Shown here one piece after another: positions 1 through 7,400 of a stretch of DNA of 7,611 nt (position 1 is the first letter of the stretch; each line of letters begins with the position of its first letter). A program made the translations under genes and the position numbers. Origin of the DNA: Rhizobacter sp. (GTDB lineage Bacteria > Pseudomonadota > Gammaproteobacteria > Burkholderiales > Burkholderiaceae_C); contig JANYFX010000126.1 of the NCBI GenBank assembly GCA_025359585.1, forward strand, positions 1 to 7,611. The letters run 5' to 3'. Below the pieces are notes generated by a model, which saw nothing but the letters and a program-made list of their open reading frames with translations, ran no database searches and was not told the DNA's origin.

Positions 1-656
1 CCAAGGGCAAGGTCGTGACGTTGATCGGCTCGAACGGCGCCGGCAAGACGACGACGATGCGCGCGGTCTCGGGAATGATCGCGCCCACCGCCGGCGACAT
101 CTCGCTCAACGGCAAGCGCATCGAGGGCATGGAGTCGTACCACATCGCCAAACTCGGCCTGGCGCATTCGCCCGAAGGCCGGCGTGTGTTCGCGACGATG
201 ACGGTGGCCGACAACCTGATCCTCGGCGCCTTCCCGCGCCTGACTGGCAGCCGGCCCAAGGGCGATGTGGCGGCCGATCTGGAGCGCGCGCTGGAGCTGT
301 TCCCGCGCCTGAAAGAGCGCCGCCAGCAACTGGCCGGCACCTTGTCGGGCGGCGAGCAGCAGATGCTCGCGATGGCACGCGCGATCATGCTGAACCCCGA
401 AGTCGTGCTGCTCGACGAACCGTCGATGGGCCTCGCGCCGATCCTCGTGGCCGAAGTTTTCCGCATCATCGAGCGGCTCAAGAGCGAAGGCGTGACGATG
501 CTGCTGGTCGAGCAGTTCGCGGCGGCTGCCTTGGCCGTGGCCGACTACGGCTACGTCCTCGAGAACGGCCGCATCTCGGTGCACGGGCCGGCGGAAAAGC
601 TGCGCGACGATCCGGCCGTGAAGGCGGCTTATCTGGGCGGCGGCACCTCGCACTGA
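1..656 (+). CDS. livF: ABC transporter ATP-binding protein, LivF type (5' end outside window)
   Basis: This is the cytoplasmic ATPase subunit of a high-affinity importer of the branched-chain amino acid / amide / urea class, where LivF pairs with LivG and the LivHM permeases. The frame is open from base 3 and gives 217 visible residues. Family members are about 235-240 residues long, so roughly 20-30 N-terminal residues lie upstream, and the GTG at 15 is not the start. In visible numbering: Walker A GSNGAGKT (9-16), the LivF-typical stretch PEGRRVFATMTVADNL, ABC signature LSGGEQQ (from 114), Walker B VVLLDEP with the catalytic Glu (134-140), and a VEQF switch region (169-172) where many LivF proteins have VEQN. 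The C-terminus AAYLGG is typical of LivF. The ATPase appears intact. Substrate is not decidable from this subunit; the CoA-transferase-like gene 34 bp downstream could point to organic acid or aromatic acid uptake, but that is inference. Confidence 0.93.
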   Translation, partial: KGKVVTLIGSNGAGKTTTMRAVSGMIAPTAGDISLNGKRIEGMESYHIAKLGLAHSPEGRRVFATMTVADNLILGAFPRLTGSRPKGDVAADLERALELFPRLKERRQQLAGTLSGGEQQMLAMARAIMLNPEVVLLDEPSMGLAPILVAEVFRIIERLKSEGVTMLLVEQFAAAALAVADYGYVLENGRISVHGPAEKLRDDPAVKAAYLGGGTSH

Positions 657-668
657 GCGGCATTCCGA

Positions 669-686
669 CCGGCCTATGATGGCCGG
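669..686. repeat. Perfect 6-bp inverted repeat flanking TATGAT
   Basis: CCGGCC (669-674) and GGCCGG (681-686) are perfect reverse complements around the hexamer TATGAT (675-680). The hexamer resembles a -10 box, but no convincing -35 box lies 16-18 bp upstream. The repeat sits between livF and the next gene and covers the upstream candidate start ATG 676. It could be a regulatory half-site pair, a small hairpin, or chance in GC-rich DNA. Confidence 0.35.
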
Positions 687-690
687 CACC

Positions 691-2073
691 ATGGATGCAC
701 TCGTTCCGATCTGGCACGCGGCCGGGCTGCCCGCACAAACGCTGCAGCAGCTTGCGCTGACCGGCTCTGATCCGGTGCTGCCTTCTTCTTTTTCGGTGGG
801 CAACGCCGCGCAAACCACGCTCGCGGCCGCCGCCCTCGCCGCGACCGAACTCGGCCACCATCGAAACGGACTGCGCCAGCAGGTCCAGGTCGACATGCTT
901 CAGGCGGCGCTCGAATGCTGCGGCCATTTCACGATCGACGGCCGCGCGCCCGAGGTCTGGGACAAGATCGCCGGCCTGTACCCCTGCCAGGATGGCGGCT
1001 GGGTCCGCCTGCACACGAATTTTGCACACCACCGTGACGGCGTTTTGCGTCTGCTCGGCTTGACTGTGGGGCCCGACACCGAGCGCGAACCCGTCGCAGC
1101 CGCGTTGCAGAAGTGGAAGGCGTTCGACTTCGAAGATGCTGCGGCCCAGGCCGGCCTGGTCGTGGCCGCGCTGCGAAGCTTCGACGAGTGGGATCGGCAC
1201 CCGCAGAGCGCCGAGGTCGCCCGCAACCCGCTCGTCGCGATTGAAAAGATCGGCGACGCGGCACCCCTGGTTTTGCCACCGCAGCCACTCGATGCCCGCC
1301 CGCTGCAAGGGCTGCGCGTACTCGACCTCACCCGCATCCTCGCCGGCCCCGTGGGAGGCCGCACCCTGGCTGCGTATGGCGCCGACGTGCTGCTCGTCAA
1401 CGCGCCGCACCTGCCCAACATCGAGGCGATCATCGACACCAGCCGAGGCAAGCTGTCGGCGTTGGCCGACCTGCGCGAGGCAACCGGTCACGCGAGTCTT
1501 CTCGCGGTCTTGCGCGCCGCTCATGTGTTTATCCAGGGCTACCGGCCCGGCGCCCTCGCCGCACTCGGCTTCGCGCCCGAAGAGGTGGCGCAGGCCCGCC
1601 CCGGCATCGTGATGGTGTCGCTCTCTGCCTACGGCGAGAGCGGCCTGTGGGCAGGCCGGCGCGGTTTCGACTCGCTGGTGCAAACCGCGACCGGCATCAA
1701 CCACGCCGAAGCGCAGGCCGCCGGTTCGCCACAACCCAGACCGCTGCCGATGCAGATCGTCGACATGGCCACCGGCTTCCTGATTGCCTTCGGCACGCAA
1801 GCCGCGGTGCTGCGCCAGCAGCGCGAAGGTGGCAGCTGGCACGTGCGGGTGTCGCTCGCCCGCACGGCCTTGTGGCTGCGCGAACTCGGGCGCGTGCCGA
1901 ACGGCTTCTCCGCAACGAAGCCCGATTTTCGCGGCCTGATGGAGACCCACACCTCCGGCTACGGCGCGCTGAGCGCGATGCGCCATGCCGCTGTGTTCTC
2001 GCACACACCGGCCGGCTGGGCGCGCCCGTCGATGCCGCCCGGCAGCCACCCGCTGGCCTGGCCAGCCGCGTGA
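691..2073 (+). CDS. Class III (CaiB/BaiF) CoA-transferase family protein with permuted segment order
   Basis: Family III CoA-transferases move CoA between carboxylic acids through an aspartyl-CoA thioester. The protein has 460 residues from ATG 691; ATG 676 would add five residues. Neither start has a clear Shine-Dalgarno sequence. 691 is preferred because 676 lies in an inverted repeat. The family's N-terminal motif (LRVLDLTRILAGP, then GADVLLVNAP) begins only near residue 207. It is followed by SLSAYGESG and by QIVDMATG, whose Asp (codon 1762-1764, residue 358) aligns with the catalytic Asp of E. coli CaiB (TADYFSG context). The first ~200 residues resemble the family's later region: a helix-strand block, YPCQDGGWVRL, and a small domain ending in SFDEWDRHPQS. 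The order is therefore C-part then N-part. The C-terminus (HTPAGWARPSMPPGSHP) looks complete. The substrate is unknown. The gene starts 34 bp after livF and may share its transcript. Confidence 0.85.
   Translation: MDALVPIWHAAGLPAQTLQQLALTGSDPVLPSSFSVGNAAQTTLAAAALAATELGHHRNGLRQQVQVDMLQAALECCGHFTIDGRAPEVWDKIAGLYPCQDGGWVRLHTNFAHHRDGVLRLLGLTVGPDTEREPVAAALQKWKAFDFEDAAAQAGLVVAALRSFDEWDRHPQSAEVARNPLVAIEKIGDAAPLVLPPQPLDARPLQGLRVLDLTRILAGPVGGRTLAAYGADVLLVNAPHLPNIEAIIDTSRGKLSALADLREATGHASLLAVLRAAHVFIQGYRPGALAALGFAPEEVAQARPGIVMVSLSAYGESGLWAGRRGFDSLVQTATGINHAEAQAAGSPQPRPLPMQIVDMATGFLIAFGTQAAVLRQQREGGSWHVRVSLARTALWLRELGRVPNGFSATKPDFRGLMETHTSGYGALSAMRHAAVFSHTPAGWARPSMPPGSHPLAWPAA
2052..2066. repeat. 7-bp inverted repeat at the end of the CoA-transferase gene
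   Basis: GCTGGCC (2052-2058) and GGCCAGC (2060-2066) are exact reverse complements around a single T, just before the stop codon at 2071-2073. RNA could fold it as a 6-bp stem with a 3-nt loop. No T-run follows, so it is not an intrinsic terminator by the usual rule. It may only reflect codon choice in GC-rich DNA. Confidence 0.25.
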
Positions 2074-2096
2074 TCACCTGGCCCGGCGCTGCGGCC

Positions 2097-2114
2097 GGCA
2101 CAGCGGCGCGTGCC
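2097..2114. repeat. Short GGCAC/GTGCC inverted repeat upstream of argA
   Basis: GGCAC (2097-2101) and GTGCC (2110-2114) are complementary with an 8-base loop, followed directly by AAAAT (2115-2119). This is in the 83-base gap between the CoA-transferase gene and argA. The CAAAAT hexamer (2114-2119) could serve as a weak -10 box, but I find no matching -35 box. No gene fits in the gap. Confidence 0.2.
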
Positions 2115-2156
2115 AAAATCCCGCGTGCGATTTCCAACGAGTGAGTGCAGCGCGCC

Positions 2157-3497
2157 GTGAGCCTTGTTTTTCCCCACACCTTCGTGCCCTGGTTTCGCAC
2201 CGTGGCGCCGCACATTCACGCCTACCACGGCAAGACTTTCGTCGTGGCGATCGCCGGTGAGCTGATCGCCGCCGGCAAGCTCAGCCCGTTCGCGCAAGAC
2301 CTGGCGATCCTGCAGGCGATGGGCATCAAACTCGTGCTGGTGCACGGCTTTCGCCCGCAGGTGAACGAGCAGCTGCGCTCCAAGGGCCACGAAGCACGCT
2401 ACAGCCACGGCATGCGAATCACCGACGCGGTGGCGCTCGACTCGGCACAGGAAGCCGCTGGCCAGTTGCGCTTCGAGATCGAGGCGGCGTTTTCACAAGG
2501 ACTTCCGAACACGCCGATGGCCAACGCGATCGTGCGTGTCGTGTCGGGCAACTTCCTCACCGCGCGCCCGGTCGGCATCGTCGACGGCGTCGACTTCATC
2601 CACAGCGGCGTAGTGCGCAAGGTCGACGCGGCGGCGATCCGCAGCGCGATCGACATCGGCGCGATGGTGCTGCTCTCGCCCTTCGGTTTTTCACCGACCG
2701 GCGAAGCCTTCAACCTGACAATGGAAGACGTGGCCACGAGCACCGCGATCGCGCTGCAGGCCGACAAGCTGCTGTTCATCACCGAGATCCCCGGCATCCA
2801 CGAAGACCTGGCCGACTCCGACAGCCCGATCGACACCGAGCTCGCGCTGGCCGATGCCGAGAGGCTGCTCGCGTCGCTTCCGCGCCCTCTGCTTCCGACC
2901 GACCCTGCCTTCTACTTGCAGCACTGCGTGCGCGCCTGCCAGGGCGGTGTGGAGCGCTCGCACATCCTGCCGTTCGCAACCGACGGTGCGCTGCTGATGG
3001 AGGTGTTCACGCACGACGGCATCGGCACGATGGTGGTCGACGAGAAGCTCGAAAGCCTGCGTGAAGCCACCTCTGACGACATCGGTGGCGTGCTGCAGCT
3101 GATCGAACCCTTCGAGCGCGACGGCACGCTCGTCAAGCGCGACCGCACCGAGATCGAGCGTGACATCGGCCACTACACCGTGATCGAACACGACGGCGTG
3201 ATCTTCGGCTGCGCCGCGCTCTACCCTTACCCCGAAGCGAAGACCGCCGAGATGGCGGCGCTGACAGTCTCGCCGCAAGTGCAGAGCCAGGGCGACGGCG
3301 AGCGCATCCTGAAGCGCGTGGAACAGCGTGCCAAGGCGATGGGGCTGGACAGCATCTTCGTGCTGACGACGCGCACGATGCACTGGTTCATCAAGCGCGG
3401 CTTCGTGCAGGTCGACCCCGACTGGCTGCCCGAAGCCCGCAAACGCAAATACAACTGGGACCGGCGTTCGCAGGTTCTGGTCAAGAAACTCTCATAA
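2157..3497 (+). CDS. argA: N-acetylglutamate synthase (amino-acid N-acetyltransferase)
   Basis: ArgA transfers acetyl from acetyl-CoA to L-glutamate, the first step of arginine biosynthesis, in the cytoplasm. From GTG 2157 the protein has 446 residues, close to the 443 of E. coli ArgA. GTG 2145 is in frame and would add four residues; neither start has a strong Shine-Dalgarno sequence. Residues ~20-280 form an amino-acid-kinase-fold domain (GKTFVVAIAGEL, VLVHGFRPQVNEQL, GEAFNLTMEDVATSTA), which in this family carries arginine feedback control. Residues ~298-446 form a GNAT acetyltransferase domain whose acetyl-CoA loop has the Q-x-x-G-x-G pattern (QSQGDG, residues 376-381). The C-terminal stretch KYNWDRRSQVLVKKL is characteristic of two-domain ArgA. 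The gene is intact, with no frameshift. ArgB is excluded because ArgB lacks the GNAT domain. Confidence 0.95.
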   Translation: MSLVFPHTFVPWFRTVAPHIHAYHGKTFVVAIAGELIAAGKLSPFAQDLAILQAMGIKLVLVHGFRPQVNEQLRSKGHEARYSHGMRITDAVALDSAQEAAGQLRFEIEAAFSQGLPNTPMANAIVRVVSGNFLTARPVGIVDGVDFIHSGVVRKVDAAAIRSAIDIGAMVLLSPFGFSPTGEAFNLTMEDVATSTAIALQADKLLFITEIPGIHEDLADSDSPIDTELALADAERLLASLPRPLLPTDPAFYLQHCVRACQGGVERSHILPFATDGALLMEVFTHDGIGTMVVDEKLESLREATSDDIGGVLQLIEPFERDGTLVKRDRTEIERDIGHYTVIEHDGVIFGCAALYPYPEAKTAEMAALTVSPQVQSQGDGERILKRVEQRAKAMGLDSIFVLTTRTMHWFIKRGFVQVDPDWLPEARKRKYNWDRRSQVLVKKLS

Positions 3498-3503
3498 CCC
3501 CTG

Positions 3504-3523
3504 TGTCGGCGGCTGTGCCGGCA
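3504..3523. repeat. Small hairpin between argA and yggX
   Basis: TGTCGGC (3504-3510) can pair with GCCGGCA (3517-3523), six Watson-Crick pairs and one G-T wobble, around a 6-base loop. It starts 7 bp after the argA stop. No T-run follows, so termination here is uncertain. It could be an mRNA-end or processing structure. Confidence 0.25.
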
Positions 3524-3540
3524 AACCCAACCCGTATACC

Positions 3541-3546
3541 AGGAGG
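3541..3546 (+). promoter_or_regulatory. Shine-Dalgarno sequence of yggX
   Basis: AGGAGG lies five bases before ATG 3552. It is the strongest ribosome binding site in the window and fixes the yggX start. It suggests that yggX is well translated compared with its neighbours, whose starts are weak. Confidence 0.85.
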
Positions 3547-3551
3547 CCACC

Positions 3552-3824
3552 ATGGCTCGTCTCGTTCAATGTGTTCACCTGAAAAAAGAAGCCGAAGGCA
3601 TGGACTATTCGCCTTACCCCGGCGAATTGGGCAAGAAAATCTACAACTCGGTCAGCAAGGAAGCCTGGGCGCTGTGGATGAAACACCAGACCATGCTGGT
3701 GAATGAAAACCGGCTCAATCTCGCCGACCAACGTGCCAGGCAGTATCTGGCTCGTCAAATGGAGAATTTCTTTTTCGGCGGCGGCGCAGAACAACCGGCA
3801 GGTTATGTGCCGCCGGCCAACTGA
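3552..3824 (+). CDS. yggX: Fe(II) trafficking / oxidative damage protection protein YggX
   Basis: YggX proteins are small cytoplasmic proteins linked to Fe(II) handling and to protection of iron-sulfur clusters from oxidants. The protein has 90 residues, the usual family length. Visible family marks are the conserved Cys7 in MARLVQCVHL, the EAEGMDYSPYPGELGKKI segment, VSKEAWALWMKHQTMLVNE, LNLADQRARQYL, and the aromatic QMENFFFGGG tail. The protein appears complete, without signal peptide or membrane segment. The start is fixed by a perfect AGGAGG. It lies 54 bp downstream of argA on the same strand and may be co-transcribed with it or have its own promoter; the sequence does not settle this. 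In enterobacteria yggX is next to mutY and in the SoxRS regulon; neither mutY nor a Sox box is visible here. Confidence 0.95.
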   Translation: MARLVQCVHLKKEAEGMDYSPYPGELGKKIYNSVSKEAWALWMKHQTMLVNENRLNLADQRARQYLARQMENFFFGGGAEQPAGYVPPAN

Positions 3825-3859
3825 CAACTGGAACCGTACTTTATTTCCACCGTCACCAC

Positions 3860-3889
3860 TTGCAGGAATGCAGGCTGAATGAATAGAAT
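3860..3889 (+). promoter_or_regulatory. Candidate sigma-70 promoter of the H-NS-family gene
   Basis: A -10-like TAGAAT (3884-3889, five of six matching TATAAT) follows a -35-like TTGCAG (3860-3865, first three bases matching) after 18 bp. The site is in the 112-base gap between yggX and the H-NS gene, and would leave an untranslated leader of about 40 bases. The region is AT-richer than its surroundings and contains GAAT four times. The -35 box is weak. Confidence 0.5.
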
Positions 3890-3924
3890 CGCGCTGCCCG
3901 GATGCGGGTATCGCTCGATTCAGC

Positions 3925-3930
3925 GGAGGA
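3925..3930 (+). promoter_or_regulatory. Shine-Dalgarno sequence of the H-NS-family gene
   Basis: GGAGGA, six bases before ATG 3937, is a strong ribosome binding site and confirms this start. An ATG at 3932-3934 is out of frame and too close to the site to compete well. Confidence 0.75.
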
Positions 3931-3936
3931 AATGAA

Positions 3937-4242
3937 ATGGCTTCATTGCAGGAATTGATCGCCCAGAAAGAAGCTCTGGAGCGGCAGATCGAACTCACGA
4001 AGAAGCAGGACCGCAGCGAGGCCATCGCCAAAGTCCGCACTTTGATGACGGAATATGGTTTGTCGGTCTCCGACCTTTCCGCGAAAAGCGGTGTCAAGGC
4101 CGGGTCCGGAACCGGCAACAAGGTCGCCGCAAAATACCGCAACAAGGCCACCGGAGAAGCGTGGAGCGGCCGTGGCCTGCAACCCAAATGGCTGAAGGCA
4201 GCCGTTTCGGCGGGCCGCAAGATCGAAGAGTTCGCGGTCTGA
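3937..4242 (+). CDS. H-NS family nucleoid-associated DNA-binding protein
   Basis: H-NS proteins oligomerise on DNA, prefer AT-rich tracts, and silence transcription, often of acquired genes. The protein has 101 residues, typical of short betaproteobacterial members. Residues 3-47 are charged and helical (LQELIAQKEALERQIEL, KVRTLMTEYGLSVSDL) and fit the coiled-coil dimerisation part. Residues 48-62 form a Gly/Lys/Ser linker. Residues 63-101 form the DNA-binding domain, with KYRNKATGEAWSGRG followed by LQPKWL and the IEEF tail. The minor-groove loop that is Q-G-R in E. coli H-NS is R79-G80-L81 here, so its last Arg is Leu. The gene appears to be its own transcription unit: candidate promoter and strong ribosome binding site upstream, intrinsic terminator 33 bp downstream. 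Bacterial genomes of this group often carry several paralogues, so no gene symbol is assigned. Confidence 0.93.
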   Translation: MASLQELIAQKEALERQIELTKKQDRSEAIAKVRTLMTEYGLSVSDLSAKSGVKAGSGTGNKVAAKYRNKATGEAWSGRGLQPKWLKAAVSAGRKIEEFAV

Positions 4243-4274
4243 TGACGGCTTGCCGCCTGACGAGAATCTCGATG

Positions 4275-4301
4275 AAAGCCACCTTCTGGGTGGCTTTTTT
4301 T
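4275..4301 (+). terminator. Rho-independent terminator after the H-NS-family gene
   Basis: AAAGCCACC (4275-4283) pairs perfectly with GGTGGCTTT (4289-4297) around a TTCTG loop. The run of T continues to 4301, giving seven T in total. The stem, short loop and T-tract on the + strand mark a strong intrinsic terminator. It separates the H-NS unit from the c-di-GMP gene, which must then have its own promoter or rely on read-through. Confidence 0.9.
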
Positions 4302-4390
4302 CGGCTCTCGGCAAGGTGGCTTCCGACCAGCGTGTGAACTGAAATCGGCATCTCGGTTGCCGGAGCCGCGAGGGGCGACGCGAGCACCCC

Positions 4391-4410
4391 TTACATTTAC
4401 GAACAAATTT
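4391..4410. promoter_or_regulatory. AT-rich patch with partial dyad upstream of the c-di-GMP gene
   Basis: Bases 4391-4410 are markedly AT-rich in otherwise GC-rich DNA and contain ATTT (4395-4398) and AAAT (4405-4408) as a small dyad, plus TACATT (4392-4397), a four-of-six match to a -10 box. No -35 box is visible at the usual distance. The patch lies 13 bp before GTG 4423. It is a plausible promoter or binding site, including for H-NS, but this is inference. It also argues against the upstream start TTG 4357. Confidence 0.3.
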
Positions 4411-4422
4411 CGCAGCCACGAC

Positions 4423-7400
4423 GTGCCCTACCTCCGCATCTCTCGCTTCCCGCTCGCCCTGCTCGGTGGTTTCAGTGCCCCGCAGTGGACAGTGCGGGTG
4501 TCGATCGTTCTCGTCGCTTGCTGCCTCGGTGGCCTTGTCGGGCTCGCGGCGCCGCAGATCGACGGAGGTGTCGCATTGATCTGGCCGCCGCTCGGCATCG
4601 CGCTGGCTGCCTTGCTGCGCTTCGGTGTCGGCGTGTGGCCCGGGGTGTTCGTGGGCGCCCTGCTGGTGGCGCTCTCGGCCGGCAGGCCGCTCTGGCTCGC
4701 CCTCCTGATCGCAGCGGGCAACACATTGGGGCCGGCCATCGGCGCCCTGGCTTTGCAACGCGACGGGCTGCATGTGGCGCTCGACCGGCGCCGCGACCTG
4801 TGGTTATTCGGCGCCATCGGCGCGGCCGGGGCGACGCTGTTCACCGCCAGCAACGGCAGCTTCTGGATCGCTGCGAGCGGTGCCATCGGCTGGGCCGATG
4901 CGCCGCGTGCCTGGGCTTATTGGTGGCTCGGCGACGCCATGGGCGCGCTGGTGGTCGGCATTCCCTTGATCACGTTCTCGCGCGCGGCGCTCCGGCAGGC
5001 CTTCGGCGAGTGGCGCTGGGTCGCCACCGGCCTGCTCTCGCTTGGCGTCGTCGGCAGCGGAGCGCTGGGTTTTCTGCAGGGCGGAAGTGCCCACGCTGCA
5101 CCATCATTGCTGGTGTTCGTACCGCACCTGCTGTTGTGCTGGCTCGCGCTGCGCAGCGGCTTGTTCGCCGCGGCGTCCAGCGCGATGCTGTTGATCGGCG
5201 GCGCGGTGCTGGCCACCGCGCAAGGCATCGGCCCGTTCCCCCGCCTCGACTCCGACGAGGGAGTGATGTTTCTGGTCGGCTACGTCTGCAGCCTGCTGGC
5301 CACGCCGCTGCTCACCACCGCACTCGCGGGTGAGCTCGCCGCCAACGAAAGACGCTGGCAGCTCGCGCTCGACACATCCGGGATCGGCGTGGCCGAGTGG
5401 GACCTGCGGGCCGGGCGCGTCACGCTGTCGGGTCGCTGGCTGGCACTCCTGGGTTACGGCACGCAAGAGTTCGGTACCGGTGTACAGGCGTTCTGGGACC
5501 AGTTTCACCCCGACGACGTCATCGCCGTTCAGCGGGCCTTCGAACCGCTGCGCTCGGCCGGCGCCACCAGTGGCCGGGCCGAGTGCCGCATCGAGTGCCG
5601 CGACGGCAGCTGGCGCTGGTTCGAGCTGCACGCCCTGGTGGCAGAGCGCACCGCAGACGGCAAGCCGGTTCGCCTCGTGAGCACCGCGCGCGACATCAGC
5701 GACATGCGCATCGCCCACGAACGCCAGCAGCTCTCGGAAAGCCTGTTCCAGCACTTGCACGAAGGCCTGTTGATCACCGACGCGAACCACCGCGTGCTCG
5801 AAGTCAACCCAACCTTCACCGAGATCACGGGCCATTCGCGCGAAGAACTGCTCGGCAACGTGCCGAGCCTGATGCGCCCGGCCGAAGCCGGCTCCGACGC
5901 CGACGTGCAGCTCGAAGCGATGCGCGCGAGCCTGGACGCGGGTGGCATGTGGCGCGGCGAGATGCTCGACCAGCGCCGCAACGGCGAGCCCTGCCTGCTG
6001 CAGGTGACGGTGTCGGTGGTTCGCAATGCCAACGGCACGGTGCGCAACCACGTGCTCGCGGTCGCCGACGTGACGCGCGCGCGTCGTCAGCTCGAGCAGT
6101 TGCAGCGCCAGGCGCACTTCGACGAGCTGACCCGGCTGCCAAACCGCGTGCGCCTCGCCCAGATGCTGCAGGCGGCGCTGCACACCAGTCAGCGCGAAGG
6201 CTCTCTGTTGACGGTGTGTTACCTCGACCTCGACCACTTCAAGCCAGTCAACGACCGCTTCGGCCACGAGTCGGGAGACCGCCTGCTGCTGGAGCTGGCC
6301 AACCGCATGCGGCGCTCGCTGCGCTCATGGGCCGGCGGCGACGACGTGGTCGCGCGCATCGGCGGTGACGAATTCGTGCTGTTGCTGCGCACCACCACGC
6401 TCGAAGAAAGCCGCCATGCGGTCGAGCGGGTGTTGCAGCAGGTCTGCCAGCCTTACACCCTCGGTGTCGGCCTGGGCGCCGGGCCGGTCACGGTGACCGC
6501 GAGCATCGGCGCCACCGTCTACCCGCTCGACGATGCCGACGCGGAAACGCTGCTGCGCCACGCCGACCACGCGATGTACGGCGCCAAGCAGGCCGGCCGC
6601 AACGGCTACCTGTTCTTCGACGCCGAACACGACCGCCGCGCCGAAGCGCGTTTCGTCGCCCTCGGCCGGGTCCAGGAAGCGCTCGACGCGAATGAGTTCC
6701 GCCTCTATTTCCAGCCCAAGGTCGACATGCGCTCGGGCACGGTGCTCGGCGTCGAAGCGCTGCTGCGCTGGAAGCACCCGGACCAGGGCGTGATCCTGCC
6801 GGCGCAATTCCTGCCGCTCATCGAGAACACCGGCCTGAGCGTGAGCGTGGGCAACTGGGTGCTGCAACACGGCATCGAACAACTCGCGCACTGGATGCGC
6901 CTGGGCCTGGACATCACGCTGAGCATCAACATCTCGGCCCGCCACCTGCAGGAGCCGCTGTTCGCGCAGCACCTGGCCGGGCTGTTGTCGAAGTACCAGA
7001 CCCCGGTGGCGCACAAGCTCATCATCGAAGTGCTCGAGACCGCAGCGCTCGCCGACATCGACTACACCTGCGACCTGATGGAAGAGTGCCGCGCGCTCGG
7101 TGTGCGGTTTGCGCTCGACGACTTCGGCACCGGTTATTCCACCTTCACCTACCTGAAGCGCCTGCCGATCGACATGCTCAAGATCGACCGCTCCTTCGTC
7201 ATCAACATGCTGTCCGACCGGCAAGACCTGGCCATCGTCGAAGGCGTGATCGGTTTGTCGCAAACCTTCGGCTGCACCGTCGTGGCCGAGGGTGTCGAAA
7301 CCCCGGAGCAGGCGACACGGCTGATCCAAATCGGCTGCGAAGTCGGCCAGGGCAACGGCATCGCGGCCGCCATGCCGGCCGACGAAGTGCCGGGCTGGGT

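Noticed and set aside
478..2049. 523-codon open frame on the minus strand
   Set aside because: It lies wholly antisense to livF and the CoA-transferase gene. Its translation is Arg/Gly/Ala-rich low-complexity sequence with no recognisable motif, as expected for shadow frames in GC-rich DNA.
3821..3845. CTGACA/TTTATT as a second promoter after yggX
   Set aside because: The boxes are only 13 bp apart, too short for a sigma-70 promoter, and CTGACA overlaps the yggX stop codon.
4261..4271. CGAGA-A-TCTCG palindrome after the H-NS gene
   Set aside because: It is only five bases per arm with a one-base centre, and the nearby strong terminator explains the region.
3492..4406. 304-codon open frame on the minus strand spanning yggX, the H-NS gene and their gaps
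   Set aside because: It crosses two firmly identified + strand genes and an intrinsic terminator, and shows no family resemblance.
4357..4422. TTG 4357 as start of the c-di-GMP protein
   Set aside because: It would add 22 hydrophilic residues before the first membrane segment, has no ribosome binding site, and would make the AT-rich promoter-like patch coding. GTG 4423 is preferred, though not proven.
5104..6267. 387-codon open frame on the minus strand
   Set aside because: It is antisense to the PAS and GGDEF coding region, has no motif and no ribosome binding site, and is a codon-bias shadow.
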